Assembly: GCA_045810265.1 (NCBI GenBank)
Contig: JBJMWF010000495.1
Span: 1 to 5,291 of the forward strand
DNA: 5,291 bases
Source of the DNA: Scleromatobacter sp045810265
GTDB lineage: Bacteria > Pseudomonadota > Gammaproteobacteria > Burkholderiales > Burkholderiaceae_C
Reading direction: 5' to 3'
Part shown: positions 1-5,291 of the stretch, piece after piece
How the letters are laid out: each line of letters opens with the position of its first letter
How positions within the stretch are numbered: the stretch's first letter is position 1
The notes under the pieces: model-generated
Seen by the model: the letters and a program-made list of their open reading frames with translations, nothing else
Database searches by the model: none
What the model was told of the DNA's origin: nothing
Made by a program: the position numbers and the translations under genes

Positions 1-1
1 C

Positions 2-1180
2 GACGCGATGGTGGCCCTACAGGCCAGGGTCGACGCCGCGGTCGGCCACCACGTCGAGCTGATCGGCGAAGGCTGGAACTTCGGGGCGGTCGCCGGCGGC
101 GCTCGCTTCGTGCAGGCCGACATGCTCGATCTGAACGGCACTGGCATCGGCACCTTCAACCCGGCCATCCGCGACGCCATCCGCGGCGGCGGCTGCTGCG
201 ATTCCGGCGCTTCGCTGGTCGCCAACCAGGGCTACGTCAACGGCCTGTTCTACGACCCGAACGCGCAAGGCGGCGGCCACTCGGCCGGTGACCTGATGTG
301 GCTGGGCGACGTGATCAAGGCCGGCCTGGCGGGCTCGATCCGCAGCTACTCGCTGACCACCAGCTGGGACGCCCAGCTGCCGCTCGAGCAGATCAGCTTC
401 GAGGGACTGCCCGCGGGCTACGTCACCAATCCGTCGGAGGTCGTGAACTACTTCGAGAACCACGACAACCTGACGATCTTCGACAACAACGTCTACAAGC
501 TGCCGACGGCAACCTCGCGCGAAGACCGCGCCCGCGTGCAGATGCTGGGCGCCGCGATCAACGCCTTCAGCCAGGGCGTGGCCTACTTCCATGCGGGCGT
601 CGATACGCTGCGCAGCAAGTCGCTCGATGGCAACAGCTACGACTCGGGCGACTGGTTCAACCGCCTGGACTGGAGCTACGCCGACGACAACTGGGGCGTC
701 GGCTTGCCGCCGGCGGCCTCCAACCAGTCGAACTGGGCCCTGCAGCAGCCGCTGCTGGCCAACGCCGCGATCAAGCCGACGGCCGTCGAGATCGCGTGGG
801 CGCGCGACGAGTTCCGCGACCTGCTCCGGATCCGGCGCAGCACCACGCTGCTGCGCATGGCCAGCGCCGACGACATCAAGGCGCGGCTCAAGTTCTGGAA
901 CACGGGCTCGCAGCAAGTGCCGACGGTGCTGGTGGGGGACCTGGACGGCCGCGGCTACGCCGGCGCCAATTTCCAGGAGCTGACGTATTTCGTGAACGTC
1001 GACAAGGTCTCCCACGACATCACCATCCCCGCGCTGGCCGGCAAGGCCTTCCAACTGCATCCGGTGCACGCCGCGTTCTCGGCCGCCGACAAGCGGGCGG
1101 CCCAGGCGAGCTTCGAGGGCGCTTCCGGCACCTTCAGCATTCCCGCGCGCACGGCGGTGGTGTTCGTCGCGAAGCACTGA
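2..1180 (+). CDS. pulA: Pullulanase-type alpha-1,6-glucosidase, C-terminal part (5' end cut by window)
   Basis: This is a debranching enzyme of glycoside hydrolase family GH13 that hydrolyses alpha-1,6 links in pullulan, starch or glycogen. The frame is open from base 2 with no start signal, so the gene begins outside the window; the ATG at 8 is an internal Met. Numbering from that Met, GEGW at 20-23 carries the GH13 acid/base Glu (E21). NGTGIGTF (43-50) and RDAIRGGG (55-62) are typical of PulA. NHDN (151-154) is conserved region IV with the transition-state Asp (D153). RSKS and YDSGDWFNR (about 202-219) are also hallmark PulA segments. Residues from about 265 to 390 form the beta-rich C-terminal domain (DUF3372 type). 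The nucleophile Asp and the N-terminal carbohydrate-binding domains would lie upstream, so secretion cannot be judged. The C-terminus is complete, ending in TGA. The enzyme family is very secure; the preferred substrate (pullulan, limit dextrin or glycogen) is not shown. Confidence 0.95.
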   Translation, partial: DAMVALQARVDAAVGHHVELIGEGWNFGAVAGGARFVQADMLDLNGTGIGTFNPAIRDAIRGGGCCDSGASLVANQGYVNGLFYDPNAQGGGHSAGDLMWLGDVIKAGLAGSIRSYSLTTSWDAQLPLEQISFEGLPAGYVTNPSEVVNYFENHDNLTIFDNNVYKLPTATSREDRARVQMLGAAINAFSQGVAYFHAGVDTLRSKSLDGNSYDSGDWFNRLDWSYADDNWGVGLPPAASNQSNWALQQPLLANAAIKPTAVEIAWARDEFRDLLRIRRSTTLLRMASADDIKARLKFWNTGSQQVPTVLVGDLDGRGYAGANFQELTYFVNVDKVSHDITIPALAGKAFQLHPVHAAFSAADKRAAQASFEGASGTFSIPARTAVVFVAKH

Positions 1181-1196
1181 TCCCCGCGCGACGCAA

Positions 1197-1222
1197 GGCC
1201 GCCCTCTGGTCGAGGGCGCGCC
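1197..1222. terminator. GC-rich hairpin between convergent genes (candidate bidirectional terminator)
   Basis: Bases 1197-1206 pair with 1212-1222 with one bulged C (1219) and a 5-base loop, giving a stem of about 10 bp with the perfect core GCCCTC/GAGGGC. It lies 16 bases after the pullulanase stop and directly before the stop codon of the opposing EF-hand gene, where a shared terminator would be expected. There is no proper T-tract on either side; the minus-strand side shows only a short TTGCGTC. It may work as a weak or Rho-assisted terminator. The pairing is seen; the function is inferred. Confidence 0.5.
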
Positions 1223-1223
1223 G

Positions 1224-1556
1224 TCAGCCGCCGATATCCAGGCCGAACATCTTGGCGAATTCGCGGTACTGCTCGATGGTCATCCTGTCCTTCATCTTGG
1301 CGGGCGCCGCCTTCATCGCGTCACCGCCGGACGACTTGGCCATGTCGGACATCTCCATGTCCCACATCCGGGACATGGTGTCGACGAATTCCTTCTTGCT
1401 GACGAAGCCGTCCTTGTTGGTGTCGATCATGCTCATCTGGAAGTGGCGAAGCCTGTCCTCGTTGCGCGACCCTTGCGCATGGGCCGGCAGCGCGAACACG
1501 CAGACGACGGCGGCGGTGGACAGGACGGACAGCAGCTTTTGCGCGATGACTTTCAT
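1224..1556 (-). CDS. Secreted EF-hand calcium-binding protein, methionine-rich
   Basis: This is a 110-residue protein of unknown physiological role. Residues 1-27 form a Sec signal peptide: a Lys-containing start, the hydrophobic stretch LLSVLSTAAVVCVFALP, and an AHA cleavage site before Gln28, so the mature protein should be periplasmic or secreted. Residues 45-56 (DTNKDGFVSKKE) are a textbook EF-hand loop, with Asp45, Asn47, Asp49, Ser53 and Glu56 as calcium ligands and Gly50 at the turn. No second intact loop is visible; residues 90-105 may be a decayed partner hand. Between 61 and 92 there are eight Met residues, some in MxxM or MxM spacing. An AGGA sequence six bases before the ATG supports the start. 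The gene faces the pullulanase gene tail to tail and lies 114 bases after the permease gene, with a hairpin between, so it may have its own promoter; I see no convincing -35/-10 pair. Similar small EF-hand proteins are common in Burkholderiales. The calcium role follows from the motif only. Confidence 0.85.
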   Translation of the reverse strand: MKVIAQKLLSVLSTAAVVCVFALPAHAQGSRNEDRLRHFQMSMIDTNKDGFVSKKEFVDTMSRMWDMEMSDMAKSSGGDAMKAAPAKMKDRMTIEQYREFAKMFGLDIGG

Positions 1557-1614
1557 GATGGTTCCTATTGGTTGAAGTTGAAAACGGGATCGGCCACGGA
1601 AAGGACAAGACGAA

Positions 1615-1642
1615 TCGAAGGGCCGAGGCCGTGCCCCTTCGA
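1615..1642 (-). terminator. Hairpin after the YeeE-type permease gene (candidate terminator)
   Basis: Eight perfectly paired bases (TCGAAGGG at 1615-1622 against CCCTTCGA at 1635-1642) enclose a 12-base loop. On the minus strand the hairpin starts 28 bases after the permease stop codon and is followed by a moderately T-rich run (TTCGTCTTGTCC). This fits a modest intrinsic terminator that would close the four-gene operon and separate it from the EF-hand gene. The absence of a clean U-tract keeps confidence moderate. Confidence 0.45.
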
Positions 1643-1670
1643 CGTCGAACGAACTGGAGCGAGGGACTGC

Positions 1671-2654
1671 TCAGACGGCGCTCACCGCGCCGCGCCATCG
1701 CTGCTCGACGCGCTTCTGGATCCACATGGCGGCCGCGATCGAGAGACACATCGTCAGGAACGCCACCCAGGCGTAGGGCCACAGCATCGGCAGGCCCACG
1801 AGGATCAAGCCATCGTTGCTGCCGGGAATGAGGAGACTTCCCCAGCCCATCATGGCGCCGCCGGCCAGGCATCGCAGTGCCGCGGCGACGCCGATGCGCT
1901 GCGAGCGAAGGCGTCCGGCGGTCCAGCCGCCGACCACGGCGCCCGCGAGCAGGCAGGCGGCAAGCAACAGGCGGCCGGCAAGACCTTGCGTCATGCCATG
2001 CGCCAGGTCGGCCAGGGCGTCGGTGTAGGCCCAGCTACCGATCAGGAGGAACATCGCGAGGAACGCCAGCCCGATGACGGATGTCGCTGTGTGGGGCGAC
2101 CAGAGTTTGTCCCGGGTCAACCCGCCCAGCGCGGCCCGGCCTCGCAGGAAACCCGCGACGATGCGCCAGAGGAATGCAACGGCCACGATCCAGGTGACGG
2201 GCGACGCCGAGAAGAGGTTCGATCCCGCGCTGAAGTGCGCTGTCGCTTCCGGGGCGTCGCTCAGCGCAGCCACCAGGCTGCCGAGGTAGAACCCGGCCGG
2301 CGTCAATGCCTGTGCCCACTCGCCGGAGCCGAAGCGCGCGACAGCCCCGAAGACACAGGCACGGTTGACGAAGGCGCCCAGCCCCAGCAAGGCGGCCCCC
2401 ATCAGCGTGCGCACCGTCAACGCATGCCCGGTCGGCCATCGCATCGACAGGTGCAGGTGGTGGGCGACCAGCAGGCCCGCGCAGACCCACAGCGATGCTT
2501 CCCCCAGGGCCACGAGGCGCGTCGCCTTGCGCTGGTTGACGACCTGGTCCACCGCAGCCACGGTGCAGGTGGCGCCACGCTGGATGGCGAATCCCATCAG
2601 CGCGGCGCACGAGGCGGCGGCGATGAAAGCCAGCCCGCGGATCATGATGTCCAT
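1671..2654 (-). CDS. YeeE/YedE family membrane protein (putative sulfur-compound/thiosulfate permease)
   Basis: This is a 327-residue integral inner-membrane protein with about nine hydrophobic segments, near residues 5-25, 45-65, 84-105, 115-131, 152-170, 190-210, 224-246, 256-277 and 283-312. It carries the two signature stretches of the YeeE/YedE (Sulf_transp) family: GFAIQRGATCTVAAVDQ (21-37, Cys30), and AFVNRAC followed by ARFGSGEW (94-113, Cys100). Near the C-terminus, LLIPGSNDGLILVGLP (274-289) is also typical of this group. In the thiosulfate transporter YeeE (TsuA), conserved cysteines relay the substrate by hydrogen bonding. Two are evident here, while the third likely position holds Ser279. 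GGGAG-like spacing is right: GGGAG lies six bases before the first ATG and favours Met1 over Met4. The gene starts 45 bases after the patatin stop on the same strand, so cotranscription is likely. No TusA/SirA-like partner gene is present in the window. The substrate is unproven and may be thiosulfate or another small sulfur or selenium species. Confidence 0.87.
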   Translation of the reverse strand: MDIMIRGLAFIAAASCAALMGFAIQRGATCTVAAVDQVVNQRKATRLVALGEASLWVCAGLLVAHHLHLSMRWPTGHALTVRTLMGAALLGLGAFVNRACVFGAVARFGSGEWAQALTPAGFYLGSLVAALSDAPEATAHFSAGSNLFSASPVTWIVAVAFLWRIVAGFLRGRAALGGLTRDKLWSPHTATSVIGLAFLAMFLLIGSWAYTDALADLAHGMTQGLAGRLLLAACLLAGAVVGGWTAGRLRSQRIGVAAALRCLAGGAMMGWGSLLIPGSNDGLILVGLPMLWPYAWVAFLTMCLSIAAAMWIQKRVEQRWRGAVSAV

Positions 2655-2699
2655 GTCGCGCTCCCGGCCGTCCAGCGATGGCTTGGCAGTGTGATCATT

Positions 2700-3836
2700 T
2701 CAGTGGTGCTCGATCACGCCTTCGATCGGATCGGTCGGCGCCTCCCAGGGCGCGCGCTCGATCATCCGCATCGTGTCGGCGTAGCCGGCCTCGCGCCGCG
2801 CGCGCACGCCCACGGGCGAGAAGTCGATGTCCTTGGTGCTGTCCTCGTCCTCGAGCCGCGGTGCCACCAGGTGTGCGACATGCATCGTGGTGCTGCACCC
2901 CCAGGCCGCCAGATCCTTGCAGTGCGCATCGCTGCGCTTGCTCGCGGGCAGTTCCTGCGAGAGCTCGCGGATGACGTGGCGCAGCCGATGCAGCTGCTTC
3001 TGCCGCAGGATGTGGCTGTCCGCGCGGCTCGCGAACTGGATGTCCTTGTGGCGGGCCATCACCTGCCAGATCGAGTCGGGCTCGGTGCCCGCCTGGTGCC
3101 AGACATTGACCGCGAAGATGAGCGAGTCGCGCCGCGGCATGTCGTCCAGCACCGCCTCGATCGGCGTGTTGGAGTAGATGCCGCCGTCCCAGTAAGGCTG
3201 CCCGTCGATGCGCACGGCGGGGAACGCCGGTGGCAGGGCGCCCGACGCCATCACGTGATCGGCGGCCAGCCGTTCCTTGCGGCTGTCGAAATAGCGCATG
3301 GCGCCGCTGGCGGCATTGACGGCGCCCACGGTCAGGCGCATCGGACCGTCGTTGAGCAGTTCGAAGTCGACCAGTTCGCCCAGCGTCTCGCGCAGCGGGG
3401 CGGTGCTGTAGTAGGCGGCCTGTTCGACGCCCACGCTGGCGCGCGCGCCGCGCAGCGACGGCAGGTTGGGCTCGAAGAAGGCGGGGATGCCGCGCATCAC
3501 GGTGGTCATGTTGGCGACCAGGTTGCCCATGCCCAGCCAGTCGAAGGGGCCCGCGAGCGTGCTCGGGCTCTGCACATGGCGCCAGAAGCCGTCCAGCCGA
3601 TCGAGCCTGTCCTCGGGCCGGTTGCCCGCGATCAACGCGGCGTTGATGGCGCCGATGGACGTGCCGATCACCCAGTCCGGCTCGATGCCGGCCTCGTGCA
3701 GGGCCTCGAAGACGCCGACCTGGTAGGCGCCCAGGGCGCCGCCGCCCTGGAGGACGAGGACCACCTGTCCGGGCAGTTTCGATCGCGGCGGGGTCCCGGC
3801 CGCGGTGTTCAGGGTGGTTGTTCGGCGCTTGTTCAT
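2700..3836 (-). CDS. Patatin-like phospholipase with C-terminal DUF3734
   Basis: This is a 378-residue serine acyl hydrolase of the patatin fold, which cleaves acyl esters of lipids with a Ser-Asp dyad. The oxyanion-hole loop is QGGGALGAYQVGV (30-42). The nucleophile elbow is GTSIG (58-62) with Ser60. The catalytic Asp is D217 in the DGG motif within YWDGGIYSNTP (215-225). Residues from about 265 to 370 (SRADSHILRQKQLHRLRHVI and the later EAGYADTMRMIE segment) match the DUF3734 tail found in this patatin subgroup. All catalytic parts are intact and the length is normal for the group. The N-terminus is basic with no signal peptide, so a cytosolic or membrane-peripheral location is likely. The start is supported by AGGAG seven bases before the ATG. 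It follows the cupin by 55 bases and precedes the permease by 45. Patatins of this kind next to bdhA are known (bdhA-patD in Legionella pneumophila). The physiological substrate, phospholipid or a hydroxyalkanoate ester, is not determined by the sequence. Confidence 0.93.
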   Translation of the reverse strand: MNKRRTTTLNTAAGTPPRSKLPGQVVLVLQGGGALGAYQVGVFEALHEAGIEPDWVIGTSIGAINAALIAGNRPEDRLDRLDGFWRHVQSPSTLAGPFDWLGMGNLVANMTTVMRGIPAFFEPNLPSLRGARASVGVEQAAYYSTAPLRETLGELVDFELLNDGPMRLTVGAVNAASGAMRYFDSRKERLAADHVMASGALPPAFPAVRIDGQPYWDGGIYSNTPIEAVLDDMPRRDSLIFAVNVWHQAGTEPDSIWQVMARHKDIQFASRADSHILRQKQLHRLRHVIRELSQELPASKRSDAHCKDLAAWGCSTTMHVAHLVAPRLEDEDSTKDIDFSPVGVRARREAGYADTMRMIERAPWEAPTDPIEGVIEHH

Positions 3837-3852
3837 TCGAGGTCTCCTGGTG

Positions 3853-3883
3853 GGCCCGTGCGAACGTCTGTCGCGTGCGGGCC
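3853..3883 (-). other. Short inverted repeat in the cupin-patatin gap
   Basis: GGCCCG (3853-3858) pairs with CGGGCC (3878-3883) across a 19-base spacer in the 55-base gap between the cupin stop and the patatin start. On the transcribed minus strand only the six GC pairs, plus two more after two mismatches, would form. No T-tract follows; the patatin ribosome-binding site comes next. It could be a weak mRNA processing or attenuation hairpin, or chance in GC-rich DNA. Confidence 0.25.
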
Positions 3884-3891
3884 TCGTGTCC

Positions 3892-4380
3892 TTACATCAC
3901 CTGCCTGGCCATCGTGGCGGGCTTGGCGTCGTTGACGATGTCGGCGATCGTCAGTTCCACCGGCTGGCTTCCGGTGTTCTTCCACCAGTGCCGGGTGCCC
4001 AGGTGCTCGCGCGCGATGTCGCCGGCCTTGTGCAGGATGGGCACCGCGCACTTGCTGTTGTTCTCGAAGATCTCGCCACTGAGGACCATGATCAGCGCGG
4101 GCCGGTCCTCATGGCTGTGCAGGGGCACGATGCCGCCCGGGGCGATCGTCATGTGCCGCATGCGCAGGCGGCGCTGGTCCAGGTGCACGTTCTCCTGCGC
4201 GAGGTCGATGGCGGCCAGCTCCGTGTCGGTCACGCCGACCGGTGCGGTCGGGGCGTCCGGCAATGCGTTGGCGGCGACCTGCGCGGACGGACATTCGCCC
4301 GCGTGCGCGATGCCGGCGGCGGCGAGGCTGCAGGCGACGGCGACGTGGCGGACGAGTGTGGTGAGGGGGATGTTTTTCAT
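3892..4380 (-). CDS. Periplasmic cupin-domain protein
   Basis: This is a 162-residue, single-domain cupin of unknown function. The frame is open far upstream into the dehydrogenase gene, but the start at 4380 is chosen because it has AGGAG seven bases before it and begins a clear signal peptide (residues 1-27, MKNIPLTTLVR, then a hydrophobic core, with AHA before Gly28). Cupin motif 1 lies at about 82-102, with His88 and His90 as metal ligands. The Glu usually found a few residues later is replaced (RPAL, 93-96). Motif 2 lies at 120-135 with His131 and Asn135 (GTRHWWKNTG). Three His ligands are therefore intact and a bound divalent metal is plausible. Cys30 and Cys111 (in KCAVPI) could form a disulfide in the periplasm. 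The HSH..RPAL and CAVP..HKAGD pattern recalls a widespread family of small exported cupins with no assigned reaction. It is the second gene of the apparent operon, 56 bases after the dehydrogenase. Fold and export are well supported; any enzymatic role would be a guess. Confidence 0.88.
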   Translation of the reverse strand: MKNIPLTTLVRHVAVACSLAAAGIAHAGECPSAQVAANALPDAPTAPVGVTDTELAAIDLAQENVHLDQRRLRMRHMTIAPGGIVPLHSHEDRPALIMVLSGEIFENNSKCAVPILHKAGDIAREHLGTRHWWKNTGSQPVELTIADIVNDAKPATMARQVM

Positions 4381-4387
4381 GGGAAGA

Positions 4388-4392
4388 CTCCT
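4388..4392 (-). promoter_or_regulatory. Ribosome-binding site fixing the cupin start
   Basis: On the minus strand the sequence reads AGGAG followed by seven bases and the ATG at 4380. This decides the start, because the reading frame continues upstream without a stop inside the dehydrogenase gene and would otherwise suggest a protein of about 336 residues. Confidence 0.75.
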
Positions 4393-4420
4393 GAAGATGC
4401 GAAGGCGGGAAAAGTCAAGA

Positions 4421-4435
4421 TCCGGCGAGCCCGGA
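4421..4435 (-). other. Small hairpin directly after the dehydrogenase gene
   Basis: TCCGG (4421-4425) and CCGGA (4431-4435) form a 5-bp stem with a 5-base loop, starting one base after the TAG stop of the dehydrogenase. A TTTT run follows about eight bases further along the minus strand. The stem is too short for a confident terminator. It could cause partial attenuation between bdhA and the downstream genes. Confidence 0.25.
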
Positions 4436-4436
4436 A

Positions 4437-5219
4437 CTATTGCGCCGTCCAGCCGCCTTCGATGGGCAGGATGGCGCCGGTGATGGAGGCCGCGTCCTCC
4501 GAACAGAGGAACGCGGTCAGCGCAGCGACCTGCTCGACCGTGACGAACTTCTTGGTCGGCTGGGCGGCGAGCAGCACGTCGCGCACGACCTGCTCGGGGG
4601 TGATGCCGCGCGCCTGCGCGGTGTCGGGAATCTGCCGCTCGACCAGCGGGGTCAGCACGTAGCCGGGGCAGACGGCGTTGACGGTGATGCCCGCTTCCGC
4701 CACCTCGAGCGCGACCGCCTTCGTGAAGCCGGCCACCCCGTGCTTGGCCGTGACGTAGGCCGACTTGTAGGGACTGGCCACCAGCGCGTGCGCCGAGGCG
4801 ATGTTGACGATCCGGCCGAACCCGCGCCGCTTCATGGCGGGCAGCGCCAGCCGCGTCGTGTGGAAGTTGGCGCTCAGGTTGATCGAGAGGATGGCGTACC
4901 ACTTGTCGACGGGGAACTCGTCGACCGGCGCGACATGCTGGATGCCCGCGTTGTTGACCAGCAGGTCGACGCTGCCGAATTCCGCCAGTGCCCGGGCCAT
5001 CATCGACTCGATGTCGTCGATCCGGCTCATGTCGGCCCCGTCATGACGGACTTCGACGCCGTGCATCTCCGCCATCCCGGCGCGCAGATGCTCGATCGCG
5101 CGCGCTTCTCCGAAGCCGTTGAGGATGACGCTGGCCCCCTGCGCCGCGAGCGTCTGGGCGATGCCCAGCCCGATGCCCGAAGTCGAGCCGGTGACCAGGG
5201 CTGTCTTTCCGATGAACAT
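4437..5219 (-). CDS. bdhA: D-(R)-3-hydroxybutyrate dehydrogenase (short-chain dehydrogenase/reductase)
   Basis: This is a 260-residue cytosolic, NAD-dependent enzyme that interconverts (R)-3-hydroxybutyrate and acetoacetate, the last step of polyhydroxybutyrate and ketone-body use. The Rossmann cofactor motif TGSTSGIG is at 10-17 and NNAG at 89-92. The SDR catalytic tetrad is complete: Asn114, Ser142, Tyr155 and Lys159 (YVTAK). Residues that bind the substrate in known bacterial HBDHs are also present: Gln94, His144, Lys152, Gln196 and Trp257, at the positions I recall for the Pseudomonas enzyme. Position 187 is Tyr (CPGYVLTPL), where Trp occurs in some homologues. The C-terminus EGGWTAQ is typical. 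A longer frame begins at 5276, but the start at 5219 is preferred: it gives the usual N-terminus (MFIGKTALVTG) and has AAGGAGA seven bases upstream. It is the first gene of the minus-strand cluster, with the cupin 56 bases downstream, and a small inverted repeat lies just before its ribosome-binding site. Confidence 0.94.
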   Translation of the reverse strand: MFIGKTALVTGSTSGIGLGIAQTLAAQGASVILNGFGEARAIEHLRAGMAEMHGVEVRHDGADMSRIDDIESMMARALAEFGSVDLLVNNAGIQHVAPVDEFPVDKWYAILSINLSANFHTTRLALPAMKRRGFGRIVNIASAHALVASPYKSAYVTAKHGVAGFTKAVALEVAEAGITVNAVCPGYVLTPLVERQIPDTAQARGITPEQVVRDVLLAAQPTKKFVTVEQVAALTAFLCSEDAASITGAILPIEGGWTAQ

Positions 5220-5226
5220 GCTGCCT

Positions 5227-5233
5227 TCTCCTT
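5227..5233 (-). promoter_or_regulatory. Ribosome-binding site fixing the bdhA start
   Basis: The minus strand reads AAGGAGA, then seven bases, then the ATG at 5219. This strong Shine-Dalgarno sequence selects the internal Met over the longer frame starting at 5276, whose extra 19 residues (Arg-rich, not SDR-like) would be untranslated leader. Confidence 0.8.
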
Positions 5234-5236
5234 GGT

Positions 5237-5250
5237 TTGCGCTGTCGCAA
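5237..5250. promoter_or_regulatory. Inverted repeat TTGCG-N4-CGCAA in the bdhA leader (candidate operator or hairpin)
   Basis: A perfect 5-bp inverted repeat with a 4-base spacer lies just upstream of the bdhA ribosome-binding site. It could be a regulator half-site pair or a small 5'-UTR hairpin. No confident -35/-10 promoter is visible in the remaining 41 bases to the window edge, so the promoter may lie outside. The pairing is seen; the regulatory role is speculative because such short repeats arise by chance. Confidence 0.3.
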
Positions 5251-5291
5251 CGGAAACGTCGACGGCTTGAACGCAAGGTTAGGGACGCATC

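Noticed and set aside
17..1177. A 386-codon minus-strand open frame opposite the pullulanase gene
   Set aside because: Arg/Val/Gly/Ala-rich translation with no domain; the opposite strand encodes clear GH13 motifs.
1443..3935. An 830-codon plus-strand open frame running antisense to the permease and patatin genes
   Set aside because: Its translation is low-complexity, rich in Arg, Gly, His and Gln with no recognisable domain, and it exactly shadows two well-supported genes. Stop-free antisense frames are expected from the strong G/C third-position bias.
4409..4420. A TTGACT-like -35 box on the minus strand in the bdhA-cupin gap
   Set aside because: At 17 bases spacing the sequence is TTCAGG, which is the cupin ribosome-binding region and not a -10 box, so an internal promoter is not supported.
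3892..4902. A 336-residue version of the cupin, overlapping bdhA
   Set aside because: The extra N-terminal part is Arg/Gly-rich out-of-frame bdhA sequence. The signal peptide and the Shine-Dalgarno sequence place the true start at 4380.
5257..5264. CGTCGACG palindrome upstream of bdhA
   Set aside because: An 8-base GC-rich palindrome is expected by chance in this composition and has no repeat partner.
4440..5270. A 276-codon plus-strand open frame opposite bdhA
   Set aside because: It is an antisense shadow of an SDR gene with a complete catalytic tetrad; no ribosome-binding site or domain is seen.

Overview
The window is dense, high-GC bacterial DNA with a strong G/C third-position bias and long spurious open frames on the antisense strands. 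Gene content and protein style point to a betaproteobacterium of the order Burkholderiales, probably the Comamonadaceae/Sphaerotilaceae side. The markers are a Klebsiella-PulA-like pullulanase, a polyhydroxybutyrate-type 3-hydroxybutyrate dehydrogenase, a patatin with a DUF3734 tail, and a small secreted EF-hand protein. This placement is inference from protein recall, not from a marker gene.

Layout: the left edge holds the 3' two-fifths or so of a plus-strand pullulanase gene (2-1180), cut by the window start. It converges on a set of five minus-strand genes that fill the rest. In their direction of transcription (right to left) these are: 3-hydroxybutyrate dehydrogenase (5219-4437), a periplasmic cupin (4380-3892), a patatin-like phospholipase with DUF3734 (3836-2700), a YeeE/YedE-type sulfur-compound permease (2654-1671), and a secreted EF-hand protein (1556-1224). 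The first four are separated by only 45-56 bases and each has a good Shine-Dalgarno sequence, so they look like one operon. A hairpin after the permease gene and a 114-base gap suggest that the EF-hand gene may be a separate unit. A GC-rich hairpin sits between the convergent pullulanase and EF-hand genes.

How the genes may work together: the dehydrogenase interconverts (R)-3-hydroxybutyrate and acetoacetate, the last step of PHB breakdown. A bdhA gene next to a patatin gene is a known arrangement (the bdhA-patD operon of Legionella pneumophila), so the patatin may act on a lipid or ester substrate linked to storage-polymer or membrane turnover. The periplasmic cupin between them and the permease after them are less expected; their link to the pathway is unknown. 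The pullulanase belongs to alpha-glucan (starch/glycogen/pullulan) breakdown and is a separate unit.

Most of the window is recognisable housekeeping or accessory metabolism. I found no mobile element, CRISPR array, RNA gene or clear new system. The most interesting point is the composition of the four-gene bdhA-cupin-patatin-YeeE cluster.
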